Positions 1 to 6,918 of a stretch of DNA of 15,392 bases are shown one piece after another. The position numbers and the translations under genes were made by a program. Position 1 is the first letter of the stretch; each line of letters starts with the position of its first letter. A model generated the notes under the pieces. The model was not told where the DNA came from. It saw only the letters and a list, made by a program, of their open reading frames with translations, and did not search any database. The stretch comes from Candidatus Omnitrophota bacterium. GTDB lineage: Bacteria > Omnitrophota > Gorgyraeia > Kaelpiales > Kaelpiaceae. The stretch is from the NCBI GenBank assembly GCA_028717465.1, contig JAQUNS010000003.1, positions 1 to 15,392 of the forward strand, written 5' to 3'.

Positions 1-1
1 C

Positions 2-205
2 CTTGTTATAGGGTACAGTGGCGGTATCGCCAAAGCGATTTACGATTCCGGGGGAATAAGCGAAGATATTCTAAAACATTTTAACCAGTACCTGGATGAA
101 AGTTCAGGCAGGCTGACCGATGATCTGTTTAGTGATTTTTTAAATCTCTGCCCCAAAAAGCCAAAAGAAGAATGGTCTTTACTCACTTTAAAAATAACGG
201 TTTAG
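2..205 (+). CDS. C-terminal fragment of an unidentified protein (5' end outside window)
   Basis: An open frame runs from the left edge to a TAG at 203-205, giving the last 67 residues of a protein that starts upstream of the window. It begins LVIGYSGGIAKAIYDSGG and ends EEWSLLTLKITV. The other two forward frames are closed early, so this is the coding frame. I do not recognise it with confidence. The closing SLLTLKI strand and the preceding helix-rich stretch faintly resemble the end of PP2C/SpoIIE-type phosphatase domains, but the acidic metal-binding residues expected there are not visible in this fragment. Its stop lies 34 nt inside the start of the next gene, which suggests co-transcription and translational coupling with the nuclease-like gene that follows. 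Confidence 0.6.
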   Translation, partial: LVIGYSGGIAKAIYDSGGISEDILKHFNQYLDESSGRLTDDLFSDFLNLCPKKPKEEWSLLTLKITV

Positions 206-1005
206 GCAATTCAGACGATTTTGATCCTGAAAAACCTAAAGATAAGCTTAAGCCATTTCAGGATTCCGAGATAATAGACTTGCTTTATGAAGGACTCGAT
301 AGCCTGGAGAGGGGCATCCAGGGAGTCGGCAAGCGTATCCCTACCCCGGTCGGAATGATAGATATGCTGGCCGTCGATATGATAGGAAGGTTTGTTATCG
401 TGGAGGTTGGGAGAGTAGATGCCGACGACCTTATTTTTAAATCCATCGATCACTTTGACTGGGCGTTTACTAACATGAAGAATCTGGAAGAAAAATATAA
501 ATCCTATAATATAGATCCGACTTTGGCGCCGAGAATTGTGATACTATCTCCTTCTTACTCTGAAAAGTTTGTAAAGAGAGCGAACTATTTGAATCCGACT
601 TTTATAGATATATACGAATATCAGATAAATGAGGCTCTGGGCGCCAAAAAAATATATTTCAGGCCGTTTTCTTTTATAAACCATAAAAAGTGGGTAGTGT
701 ATTTAAGGACTAAATCCGTTGACGATCACTTGAAATACATAGAAAATTCTACTTTAAGGGAAACTCTGAAAAATTTTTTAGTTGAGTTTCAATCTGTAAG
801 AAGTGATTGCACCGTGGACACTTCCTGCGGGTATCTGAAGTTTAAAGACAAAAATGACGGCATAGTACTAAGTATCTATGTGCTTAAAAATGCGTTTTGG
901 GTTAATTGGAATATTTTAAAATGGGACGGCAAATTTATCGTGTCCAAAGATGATTTTCAGATCCACAAATCTGCTATTCTACACGCTGTTAGAAAGGAGG
1001 CATAA
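172..1005 (+). CDS. PD-(D/E)XK/NucS-like fold protein, probably lacking the catalytic lysine
   Basis: A 277-aa soluble protein with no signal peptide or membrane segment. Residues about 55-135 look like the core of the NucS/DUF91 branch of the PD-(D/E)XK nuclease fold: GMIDMLAVD (Asp64 in the metal-binding position), then the strand GRFVIVEVGR (Glu78), a long helix, and the strand RIVILSPSY. In active members the second strand ends ExK; here the residue at that position is Gly80, followed by Arg81, so catalysis may be lost or the lysine may have migrated. The C-terminal part (about 185-270) looks like a beta-rich domain of unknown type. ATG 172 is the first start in the frame but has no well-spaced Shine-Dalgarno sequence and overlaps the preceding gene by 34 nt, so translation is probably coupled. 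It ends 5 nt before dapL. The fold assignment is inference from pattern; the true function is unknown. Confidence 0.7.
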   Translation: MVFTHFKNNGLGNSDDFDPEKPKDKLKPFQDSEIIDLLYEGLDSLERGIQGVGKRIPTPVGMIDMLAVDMIGRFVIVEVGRVDADDLIFKSIDHFDWAFTNMKNLEEKYKSYNIDPTLAPRIVILSPSYSEKFVKRANYLNPTFIDIYEYQINEALGAKKIYFRPFSFINHKKWVVYLRTKSVDDHLKYIENSTLRETLKNFLVEFQSVRSDCTVDTSCGYLKFKDKNDGIVLSIYVLKNAFWVNWNILKWDGKFIVSKDDFQIHKSAILHAVRKEA

Positions 1006-1010
1006 TTAAT

Positions 1011-2180
1011 ATGCTGCACAAAACTTATGCATCAGAAAGGATTAAAGCTTTGCCGCCCTATCTTTTTGTGGAGATAGACCGGATCAAAAAAAGGTTGCTT
1101 AAAGAAGGTAGGGACATAATAGATTTAGGCATAGGGGATCCTGATTTAGCTACTCCGGATGCAGTAATATCCGAGCTCTATTCATCTGCCAGAAAACCTG
1201 AAAACCATCAGTATCCTTTGGATTTAGGCTTGTCTGTTTTTCGTACCAGGATAGCAGAGTGGTTCAAGATGAGATTTAACGTCGAATTGAATTCCGATAC
1301 CGAGATTATTCCGTTGCTGGGCTCTAAAGAGGGTATAGCCCATTTCCCTCTGGCTGTAATAGATCCTGCAGATTTAGTTCTGATACCGGAACCGCTTTAC
1401 CCGCCCTATAGAAGCGGAGCTATATTTTCCGGAGCCAAAATAAAATATCTTCCGCTTAATCAGGAAAATAATTTTATGCCGGATTTAGAATCTTTAAGCA
1501 GGGATGTTTTAAAAAAAACAAAGCTGCTCTACCTTAATTATCCTAATAACCCGACTGCGCAAGTTGCTGATAAACAATATCTTGAAAAAGCTGTCTCTAT
1601 GGCCAATGAATTCGGATTTATAATATTATATGATGCTGCTTATTCTGAGCTTAGCTACGACGGATATGTAGCTCCCAGCATACTTGAAATCAAAGGGGCT
1701 AGGGAAGTTGCAATAGAGTTTCATTCTTTTTCCAAGACTTTTAATATGACCGGTTGGCGTATAGGCTGGGCATGCGGTAATTCTGATCTAATTGAATATC
1801 TCAGGCAGGTTAAATCCAATATAGATTCCGGAGTGTTTAATCCTATTCAATATGCCGCTATCAAAGCACTGGATATATATGACAAGCATATTGCAGAGGT
1901 AAAGAGCATATACAGGCAGAGAAGGGATATTTTCATAGGATCTCTCTTTCGGGCGGGCTGGAATATTACTCCTCCCAAAGCTACATTCTATATCTGGGCT
2001 AAGATACCTTCTAAGTTAAGTTCTCAGGAATTCTGCAAATTGCTTCTTGAGAAATGTTTTATTATAGCTACTCCCGGATTAGGTTTCGGGCCTTCCGGGG
2101 AAGGTTATGTGCGTTTTTCTCTGGTTAAAAGCATACCTCGCCTTGAAGAGGCTGCCAGAAGGATTGCAGAGGTATTGTGA
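1011..2180 (+). CDS. dapL: LL-diaminopimelate aminotransferase
   Basis: A 389-aa, PLP-dependent fold-type I aminotransferase. The DapL family converts tetrahydrodipicolinate directly to LL-diaminopimelate using glutamate, bypassing the acyl-intermediate route to lysine and peptidoglycan. Visible motifs are IGDPDLATP near residue 42, YPNNPT at 177-182, YDAAY at 207-211 (the Asp contacts the PLP pyridine nitrogen) and SFSKTFNMTGWRIG with the Schiff-base lysine at Lys242. The SKTFNMTGWRIG block is typical of the DapL/aspartate aminotransferase group; DapL is preferred because of overall similarity and length, but another class I aminotransferase specificity cannot be excluded. A strong AAAGGAGG lies at 993-1000, 10 nt before the ATG. 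The stop codon overlaps the GTG start of folK (GTGA), so the two are coupled. Confidence 0.85.
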   Translation: MLHKTYASERIKALPPYLFVEIDRIKKRLLKEGRDIIDLGIGDPDLATPDAVISELYSSARKPENHQYPLDLGLSVFRTRIAEWFKMRFNVELNSDTEIIPLLGSKEGIAHFPLAVIDPADLVLIPEPLYPPYRSGAIFSGAKIKYLPLNQENNFMPDLESLSRDVLKKTKLLYLNYPNNPTAQVADKQYLEKAVSMANEFGFIILYDAAYSELSYDGYVAPSILEIKGAREVAIEFHSFSKTFNMTGWRIGWACGNSDLIEYLRQVKSNIDSGVFNPIQYAAIKALDIYDKHIAEVKSIYRQRRDIFIGSLFRAGWNITPPKATFYIWAKIPSKLSSQEFCKLLLEKCFIIATPGLGFGPSGEGYVRFSLVKSIPRLEEAARRIAEVL

Positions 2181-2698
2181 GCAGAATCTTTGTTTCTTTA
2201 GGTTCAAACTTGGGCAACAAAAAAGATAATCTTGAAAAATCCCTTGAAAAAATCAGCCTGATTGCCAGTATTAAGAATGCTTCGTCTCTGTATCAGACAA
2301 AACCATGGGGTTATCTGAAGCAGGATTATTTTTATAATGCTGTTGCCGAGATAGCCTCAGATTTAGCGGCACACTCTTTGCTTGAAGAGTTAAAGGATAT
2401 CGAGCATAATTTAGGCCGCAAAGAAACAAAGAGATGGGGGCCCAGGATTATAGATTTAGATATTCTTTTATACGGTGATGCTGTTATAAAAGATGATAAC
2501 CTCAAAGTTCCCCATCCCGAGCTTAAGAACAGGGTTTTCCAGCTTTTGCCCTTGCTGGAACTGGACTCAGGCCTGAAAGATCCCAGAGACGGGTTGGCGC
2601 TTAAGCATTGCCTTGAAGGATTGCAATTAGATCCCGAAACAATTAAAAAGATAGCTTTTTTTCAAAAAGATAATTTATGCTGGCATGAAAATATTTAA
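2177..2698 (+). CDS. folK: 2-amino-4-hydroxy-6-hydroxymethyldihydropteridine pyrophosphokinase
   Basis: A 173-aa cytosolic enzyme of folate synthesis (HPPK) that transfers pyrophosphate from ATP to 6-hydroxymethyl-7,8-dihydropterin. Diagnostic features are GSNLG at residues 9-13, the YQTKPWG segment (39-45), and the family signature RWGPRIIDLDILLYG at 86-100, which contains the two magnesium-binding aspartates Asp93 and Asp95. VPHPELKNRVFQLLPLLEL (111-129) is the usual C-terminal substrate-binding strand and helix. Length is normal for single-domain FolK. The start is GTG at 2177, chosen because it gives the canonical N-terminal strand just before GSNLG, has an AGAGG a few bases upstream, and overlaps the dapL stop by 4 nt. 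It overlaps panC by 14 nt. No folP or folB is seen nearby, so the rest of the folate pathway is elsewhere. Confidence 0.95.
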   Translation: MSRIFVSLGSNLGNKKDNLEKSLEKISLIASIKNASSLYQTKPWGYLKQDYFYNAVAEIASDLAAHSLLEELKDIEHNLGRKETKRWGPRIIDLDILLYGDAVIKDDNLKVPHPELKNRVFQLLPLLELDSGLKDPRDGLALKHCLEGLQLDPETIKKIAFFQKDNLCWHENI

Positions 2699-3524
2699 GA
2701 CGGCTTTAAGCTTGCGCAGCTATATTTTAGAGCATAAGAGACAAAACAAAACAATAGGCTTTGTTCCTACTATGGGCTGCTTGCATGCCGGACATTTTAG
2801 CCTGATCAGGCGGGCTTGCAAAGAAAACGATCTGGTTGTCCTGAGTATTTTTGTCAATCCTATCCAATTTGGCCCCCGGGAAGATTATAAAAGTTATCCC
2901 AGGAATTTTAGCCGGGACCTATATTATGCCCGCAAATACGGAGTCGATGTGCTTTATTACCCTTCAGTGAAGGAGATCTATAAAAAAGATTTCTCTACCT
3001 ATATAGATATAGAAGGCCTTTCTTCTAAGCTGTGCGGAAAATCAAGGCCGGGCCATTTTAAAGGCGTGGCTACGGTATGCGCTAAATTATTTAGTGCAAC
3101 ATTGCCGGATATTGCTTATTTTGGGCGAAAAGATCTGCAGCAGGCAGTTATTATAAAGCGCATGGTTAGAGACTTGGGCATACCTGTCAGGATAAAGGTT
3201 CTTCCTATTGTAAGAGAGAGAAGCGGTCTGGCGATGAGCTCCAGGAATATTTACCTTAAGCCCGAAAGAAGAGAACAAGCCGCCAAGATATACCATGCTC
3301 TTCAAGAAGCAAATAATGTTTTTAAAAAAGGCTGCACAGACGTAAGCGCTGTTAAATCTCTTGTCAGGGATAAATTAAAAAAAATAACAGGGTCCAAGAT
3401 AGATTATATAGAAATAGTCGATTTAAAAAATTTGCAGCCTCTAAACAAAGTTCATCCTGGTTCGGCATTAGTTGTTGCATTATGGGTTGACAAAGTAAGG
3501 TTGATAGACAATATAATATTCTAA
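2685..3524 (+). CDS. panC: Pantothenate synthetase (pantoate-beta-alanine ligase)
   Basis: A 279-aa cytosolic enzyme that joins pantoate and beta-alanine using ATP, the last step to pantothenate (vitamin B5), a precursor of coenzyme A. It belongs to the HIGH-type nucleotidyltransferase superfamily. Visible motifs are FVPTMGCLHAGHFSLI at 26-41, with HAGH at 34-37 as the HIGH element, VNPIQFGP at 57-64, RPGHFKGVATV at 121-131, YFGRKDLQQ at 145-153 and GLAMSSRN at 181-188, the KMSKS-like loop. Full length for the family. The ATG at 2685 lies inside the end of folK (14-nt overlap) without a clear Shine-Dalgarno site, so expression probably depends on re-initiation after folK. It is followed after 2 nt by the aspartate dehydrogenase gene. 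panB and panD are not in the window. Confidence 0.96.
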   Translation: MKIFKTALSLRSYILEHKRQNKTIGFVPTMGCLHAGHFSLIRRACKENDLVVLSIFVNPIQFGPREDYKSYPRNFSRDLYYARKYGVDVLYYPSVKEIYKKDFSTYIDIEGLSSKLCGKSRPGHFKGVATVCAKLFSATLPDIAYFGRKDLQQAVIIKRMVRDLGIPVRIKVLPIVRERSGLAMSSRNIYLKPERREQAAKIYHALQEANNVFKKGCTDVSAVKSLVRDKLKKITGSKIDYIEIVDLKNLQPLNKVHPGSALVVALWVDKVRLIDNIIF

Positions 3525-3526
3525 TT

Positions 3527-4324
3527 ATGAAGATAGGATTGATAGGCTTAGGAGCTATGGGCAATGCTGTTATTGAGAATGTGCTCTCTGTGTATAAAAA
3601 TAGGCTGGATGCTGTCTATGTGCACGATTTAAATGAAAGTAAAATAGCAGCTGTTTTAAAGAGATACGACTGGATTAAATCCCTACCTAGTTTAAGCAGC
3701 ATAACTAAAGATTCAGATTTTTTAATAGAGGCAGCATCTGCTCTCTGCGCTGAAGAGCTTATGCCTCTGGTGTTGAAATATAAAAAGAATGTTTTGATAA
3801 TGAGTGCCGGCGGCCTTCTTAATGTTCAATCTCAGCTGAGGCAGGCAGAAGAAGAGGGGCTTGAGGTTATAATACCCCATGGTGCCATTGCAGGCTTGGA
3901 TGCCATAGCTTCGGTTAAGAATTTTGGCATAAAAAGCATCAAATTATTCAGCTATAAACCTGCTCAGGCTCTTGAAGGTTCTCCGTATATAATTCAAAAC
4001 AATATAGACCTTGTTAATTTTGATAAAGAAAAATTAATATTTAAAGGTAGTGTCAAAGAAGCCATAAAAGGTTTCGCTAAAAGCATAAACATTTCAGCTA
4101 CGCTTCTTCTTATTTCAGGGCTTAATGATATAGAGGTAAATATTTATGTCAGCAAGGATAGCGCTGCCATAACCCATATAGTTGAGGTTGAATCTTCCGT
4201 GTCGAATTTTAAATTTACCTGCCGTAATTTTCCCTCTCCGTATAATCCTAAAACATCTGCTTTGGCAGTATGCTCTATTTGCCTGGAAGCCGAGAAATAC
4301 TTATCCGGTTTTTTAAAAAAATAG
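3527..4324 (+). CDS. nadX: L-aspartate dehydrogenase
   Basis: A 265-aa NAD(P)-dependent dehydrogenase. The family oxidises L-aspartate to iminoaspartate, which NadA can use for NAD synthesis or which hydrolyses to oxaloacetate. The N-terminal Rossmann fold shows GLGAMG at residues 7-12 and an acidic residue at the end of strand 2 (VHDLN, Asp34), suggesting NAD preference. The catalytic domain has PHGAIAGLDA at 117-126, His217 in AITHIVEVE as the likely catalytic histidine, and the family block NFPSPYNPKTSAL at 234-246. Length is normal. It starts 2 nt after the panC stop. In other genomes NadX often sits with nadA/nadC; here the neighbour is panC, so a link to aspartate and beta-alanine supply is possible, though this is inference. 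The symbol is by family rather than by context. Confidence 0.88.
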   Translation: MKIGLIGLGAMGNAVIENVLSVYKNRLDAVYVHDLNESKIAAVLKRYDWIKSLPSLSSITKDSDFLIEAASALCAEELMPLVLKYKKNVLIMSAGGLLNVQSQLRQAEEEGLEVIIPHGAIAGLDAIASVKNFGIKSIKLFSYKPAQALEGSPYIIQNNIDLVNFDKEKLIFKGSVKEAIKGFAKSINISATLLLISGLNDIEVNIYVSKDSAAITHIVEVESSVSNFKFTCRNFPSPYNPKTSALAVCSICLEAEKYLSGFLKK

Positions 4325-4329
4325 CTTTA

Positions 4330-4560
4330 ATGTACGATTATTATTTGGACCATTGTTACATAGATCCGGATAAAAATTTAAAATTGAGGTATTTCACCGG
4401 CGAAGAGGTTTCCGATTACGATAAATTACATGTTTTTCTTATTTATGAGCCTGAGCTCGTCTGTTTTTTAAAAGGCAACTTACAGTTATTCAAGCGTTTA
4501 AAGTATAGCTTAAGAGAAGACGATTGGATTTATATTTTTTATGATCTATTAAGATATTAG
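4330..4560 (+). CDS. Small hypothetical protein, aromatic-rich (76 aa)
   Basis: A 76-aa open frame beginning MYDYYLDHCYIDPDKN and ending DDWIYIFYDLLRY. I do not recognise a family. It is unusually rich in Tyr, Asp, Leu and Phe, with no signal peptide, membrane helix or cysteine cluster, and could form a compact alpha/beta fold. The reading frame can be extended upstream to an ATG at 4270, but that would overlap the dehydrogenase gene by 55 nt. ATG 4330, 5 nt after that gene's stop, is the more economical start. Neither start has a good Shine-Dalgarno sequence. It sits at the end of the dapL-folK-panC-nadX operon and before the gap promoter. It could be a real accessory small protein or a chance ORF; the chance explanation is weakened by how exactly it fills the gap. 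Confidence 0.5.
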   Translation: MYDYYLDHCYIDPDKNLKLRYFTGEEVSDYDKLHVFLIYEPELVCFLKGNLQLFKRLKYSLREDDWIYIFYDLLRY

Positions 4561-4563
4561 TGC

Positions 4564-4592
4564 TTGCAAAGTACTGGTTTTGTTGTTACAAT
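4564..4592 (+). promoter_or_regulatory. Predicted sigma-70 promoter for gap (extended -10)
   Basis: TTGCAA at 4564-4569 (4 of 6 to the -35 consensus) is separated by exactly 17 nt from TACAAT at 4587-4592 (5 of 6 to the -10). A TG at 4584-4585, one base before the hexamer, makes an extended -10. It would start transcription near 4600, giving a leader of about 40 nt that contains AAGGAGG at 4627-4633, 6 nt before the gap ATG. Position and spacing fit; activity is inferred. Confidence 0.5.
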
Positions 4593-4639
4593 TCTTTTCC
4601 GACTAACCTTTAAATAAATAATTTTTAAGGAGGTGTCTT

Positions 4640-5650
4640 ATGGCAGTTAAAGTAGCTATTAACGGATTTGGAAGAATAGGAAGGCTTGTTTTCAGGGCAG
4701 GTTTTAAATCAAAAAAATTCGATATTGTAGCCATAAACGATCTCCCTGTTCCTGCCGAAACTTTGGCCCATCTTTTAAAATATGATTCTACGTTCGGAGA
4801 GCTTGATGCCGATATTTCTGTTAATGGTTCGGCTTTGTCTGTAAACGGCAAGGAGATTAAAGTTCTCAGCTGCAAAAATCCTGAAGAACTGCCCTGGAAA
4901 GACATGGGTGTCGATATATTAGTCGAATCTACCGGCATTTTCAGCGATAGAGAAGGTTCTTCAAAACATATTAAAGCAGGCGCTAAAAAAGTAATTATAA
5001 CTGCTCCGGCAAAAGGCGAAGATATCACAATAGTTCTGGGCGTTAACCATGAAAAATATAAATCCAAAGAGCACAATATTATTTCTAACGCTTCTTGTAC
5101 TACAAATTGCGTTGCTCCTATTGCCAGAGTTTTGCATGATACATTCGGCATAAAGCATGGCTTGATGACAACCATACATTCATATACCAATGACCAAAAA
5201 ATATTAGACCTACCCCATAAGGATTTGCGCCGTGCCAGAGCAGCTGCGCTTTCTATGATACCTACGACTACAGGAGCGGCCAAAGCGACGGCTCTTGTTA
5301 TTCCGGAATTGAAGGGAAAACTCGATGGTTTTGCTATGAGGGTGCCTACTCCAAACGTCTCTGTGGTTGATCTGGTTGTTGAAGTCGATAAAAAGGCAGC
5401 TAAAGATTCTGTTAACGATGCCTTAAAGAAAGCCGCAGATGGAAAAATGAAAGGGATATTAAGGTACGTAGATATACCTCTTGTATCAAAGGATTTTAAC
5501 GGCGATAGCCATTCCTCCATAGTCGATGCCGCTCTTACCATGGTTATAGAAGATACGCTTGTTAAGGTAATATCATGGTACGACAATGAGTGGGGGTACT
5601 CTTCTAGAGTAGTGGATCTTATTGAATATATTATTTCACAAGGCCTATAA
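4640..5650 (+). CDS. gap: Glyceraldehyde-3-phosphate dehydrogenase
   Basis: A 336-aa cytosolic glycolytic enzyme that oxidises and phosphorylates glyceraldehyde 3-phosphate to 1,3-bisphosphoglycerate with NAD+. The N-terminal Rossmann fold carries INGFGRIGR at 7-15, and AIND with Asp34 indicates NAD preference. The active site SNASCTTNC holds the catalytic Cys153, with His180 in [10 protein letters not shown] as the activating histidine. The C-terminal catalytic domain has [20 protein letters not shown] and ends with the conserved [16 protein letters not shown]. Length and motif order are normal. A strong AAGGAGG sits 6 nt before the ATG and a promoter lies just upstream, so it is probably expressed independently and strongly. 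The hairpin at 5663-5684 follows the stop. A 327-aa frame on the opposite strand is a shadow of this gene's codon pattern. Confidence 0.97.
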   Translation: MAVKVAINGFGRIGRLVFRAGFKSKKFDIVAINDLPVPAETLAHLLKYDSTFGELDADISVNGSALSVNGKEIKVLSCKNPEELPWKDMGVDILVESTGIFSDREGSSKHIKAGAKKVIITAPAKGEDITIVLGVNHEKYKSKEHNIISNASCTTNCVAPIARVLHDTFGIKHGLMTTIHSYTNDQKILDLPHKDLRRARAAALSMIPTTTGAAKATALVIPELKGKLDGFAMRVPTPNVSVVDLVVEVDKKAAKDSVNDALKKAADGKMKGILRYVDIPLVSKDFNGDSHSSIVDAALTMVIEDTLVKVISWYDNEWGYSSRVVDLIEYIISQGL

Positions 5651-5662
5651 ACTGCTCAAACA

Positions 5663-5684
5663 TCAGCACGCGACAACGTGCTGA
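5663..5684 (+). terminator. 8-bp hairpin downstream of gap; possible terminator without a U-tract
   Basis: TCAGCACG at 5663-5670 pairs perfectly with CGTGCTGA at 5677-5684 around a 6-nt loop, 12 nt after the gap stop codon. The following bases (CATTATTACGG) are not a run of T, so it does not meet the standard intrinsic terminator pattern. It could be a weak terminator, an mRNA 3'-end stabiliser or a protein-binding inverted repeat. The remaining bases up to 5805 are AT-rich and show no further gene or clear promoter. Confidence 0.4.
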
Positions 5685-5805
5685 CATTATTACGGTTTGC
5701 TTAAAAGACCTGCGCTTTGCCTATCCTGTATTTTGGTTTGCACTTTTTTATAAGGATTATTTCATTTAATGAATCTAAAAAAAATGTTAAATTATTAGAA
5801 TTATT

Positions 5806-6918
5806 ATGCAGATAAAATTTTTAGATTTTGAAAGAGAGTATGGTTTATTAAATCAGGAATTAAACAGTAAAATCCTCTCTGTAATTAATAAAGGCAGTTT
5901 CATACTTGGTGAAGAACTCAGCAGGTTCGAATCCAGTTTCGCCTCTTATTGCGGGGTTAAATATGCTGTCGGGGTAAATTCCGGAACCGATGCGCTTCAT
6001 TTAGCGCTGGTATCTTTAGGCATCAAGGCGCAAGATGAAGTAATAGTGCCGGCGTTTACTTATATAGCTACCGCTATGGCTGTATCTTATACAGGAGCAA
6101 GGCCGGTATTCTGCGATATCAATGAACAAGACTACAATATTAATCTGAATGATTTGAAAAAGAAGATCACTTCTAAAACCAAGGCAATCATACCTGTCCA
6201 TCTTTACGGGCAGCCTGCAGCTATGCCCGAAATATTAAAAATTGCCCGTGAGTATAATCTGAAAGTTATTGAAGATTCTGCTCAAGCTCATGGGGCAGAG
6301 ATATATTGCTCCGATGGGTTTAAAATGGCAGGATCTTTTTCGGATTTAGGCTGCTTTAGTTTTTATCCGACTAAGAACTTAGGCTGCTATGGTGACGGCG
6401 GTATGGTTGTGACTGAATCAGAGGATTTGTACAACAGGCTTTTGAAGTTGCGTGATTACGGAAGAGAATCTAAATACAGCCATATCATGCTGGGCTACAA
6501 TTCCAGGCTCGACAATATTCAGGCAGCTATACTGCTTGTAAAATTAAAATACCTTGATAGCTGGAACGATAAAAGGCGAGAGCTTGCGGGTTATTACAAC
6601 AAAGCTTTAGGCGGAATCTCCGGACTCAGGCTGCCTTTGGCAAATAAAAACGTTAAACATGTCTACCATGTCTATGTTGTAAGGGCAGAGAAGAGAAAAG
6701 AACTCATAGATTATCTCTCTTCTAATGGCGTACCTTCTATAATTCACTATCCGATACCATGTCATTTGCAGAAGGCCTATCTGGACGCTGTTAACAAGCC
6801 GGGCCTTGCCCCTGTATCAGAGAAAATATCTGAAGAAGTGCTGTCGTTGCCGCTGAACCCATTTCTTAAAACAGAAGAACTGGACTATATAATATCTAAA
6901 ATAAAAGATTTTTATTGA
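5806..6918 (+). CDS. DegT/DnrJ/EryC1/StrS-family sugar aminotransferase
   Basis: A 370-aa PLP-dependent enzyme of the family that transfers an amino group to nucleotide-linked keto-sugars for lipopolysaccharide, capsule or glycan synthesis. Visible elements are NSGTDALHLAL at 59-69 (PLP phosphate binding), AFTYIATAMA near 83-92, PVHLYGQPA at 130-138, EDSAQAHGA at 156-164 (Asp157 and Gln160 contact PLP) and FSFYPTKNLGCYGDGG, where Lys190 forms the Schiff base. HYPIPCHLQKAY near the C terminus is typical of the FdtB/DesV/PerA-like branch. Full length. The sugar substrate cannot be deduced because no sugar-nucleotide dehydratase or transferase genes are in the window. ATG 5806 lacks a strong Shine-Dalgarno site. 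Its 3' end overlaps the convergent mgtE by 7 nt. Confidence 0.92.
   Translation: MQIKFLDFEREYGLLNQELNSKILSVINKGSFILGEELSRFESSFASYCGVKYAVGVNSGTDALHLALVSLGIKAQDEVIVPAFTYIATAMAVSYTGARPVFCDINEQDYNINLNDLKKKITSKTKAIIPVHLYGQPAAMPEILKIAREYNLKVIEDSAQAHGAEIYCSDGFKMAGSFSDLGCFSFYPTKNLGCYGDGGMVVTESEDLYNRLLKLRDYGRESKYSHIMLGYNSRLDNIQAAILLVKLKYLDSWNDKRRELAGYYNKALGGISGLRLPLANKNVKHVYHVYVVRAEKRKELIDYLSSNGVPSIIHYPIPCHLQKAYLDAVNKPGLAPVSEKISEEVLSLPLNPFLKTEELDYIISKIKDFY

Noticed and set aside
4270..4329. Upstream extension of the small ORF to ATG 4270
   Set aside because: It would overlap 55 nt of the dehydrogenase coding end and adds residues that read as shadow sequence of that gene; ATG 4330 needs no overlap.
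4603..5586. A 327-aa open frame on the minus strand opposite gap
   Set aside because: It lies almost entirely over a clearly conserved GAPDH, its translation is Ser/Thr-rich with no recognisable motif, and it has no plausible ribosome site. It is a by-product of gap codon bias.
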